Assembly (NCBI GenBank): GCA_003647095.1
Contig: QMME01000317.1
Location: 1-5,115, forward strand
DNA from: Deltaproteobacteria bacterium
GTDB lineage: Bacteria > Myxococcota > B64-G9
Direction: 5' to 3'
DNA length: 5,115 nucleotides
In this document: one piece after another, positions 5,109-5,115 of the stretch
Layout of the letters: each line of letters starts with the position of its first letter
Position numbering within the stretch: the stretch's first letter is position 1
The notes under the pieces: generated by a model
The model's database searches: none
Seen by the model: the letters and a program-made list of their open reading frames with translations, nothing else
Told to the model about the DNA's origin: nothing
Position numbers and translations under genes: made by a program

Positions 5109-5115
5109 GGCGCCC

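Overview
The window reads as a GC-rich bacterial chromosome segment. The most likely source is a deltaproteobacterial lineage in the broad sense (Myxococcota, Bradymonadota or Desulfobacterota-like). That guess rests on the high G+C third codon positions and on a Tgl-like TPR lipoprotein sitting directly before recO. No 16S rRNA or other taxonomic marker is present, so it is inference only. I see no rRNA, tRNA, CRISPR array, insertion sequence or phage gene, and no gene-free stretch longer than about 135 bases.

Layout. Bases 1-142 (+) hold the last 46 codons of a PQQ-like beta-propeller protein. Its 3' end overlaps, tail to tail, a small minus-strand coding stretch (132-285) that has lost its reading frame close to its start codon. 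That stretch lies 11 bases after a complete minus-strand membrane enzyme of the steroid 5-alpha-reductase (SRD5A) family (297-1058). A divergent intergenic region (1059-1192) with promoter candidates facing both ways then leads to the plus-strand genes.

The plus strand carries queD and queE (overlapping by 8 bases, 7-deazaguanine/queuosine biosynthesis), a secreted protein of unknown function, a cytoplasmic protein of unknown function with a glutamate-rich tail, a TPR lipoprotein resembling the Tgl/PilF/PilW pilotins of type IV pili, and recO (recombinational repair). Gaps are short: 31 bases between queE and the secreted gene, 23, 10 and 2 bases further on. A sigma-70-like promoter candidate overlaps the queE stop codon, so the last four genes may be transcribed separately from queDE. 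The final 97 bases contain a promoter candidate for a gene beyond the window.

Working together. queD and queE catalyse successive steps from 7,8-dihydroneopterin triphosphate to 7-carboxy-7-deazaguanine. The three genes between queE and recO look like an envelope module: one exported beta-rich protein, one cytoplasmic partner and one putative outer-membrane TPR lipoprotein. A role in type IV pilus or secretin assembly is inferred only from the third gene. The SRD5A homologue and the three-gene module are the most interesting parts of the window.
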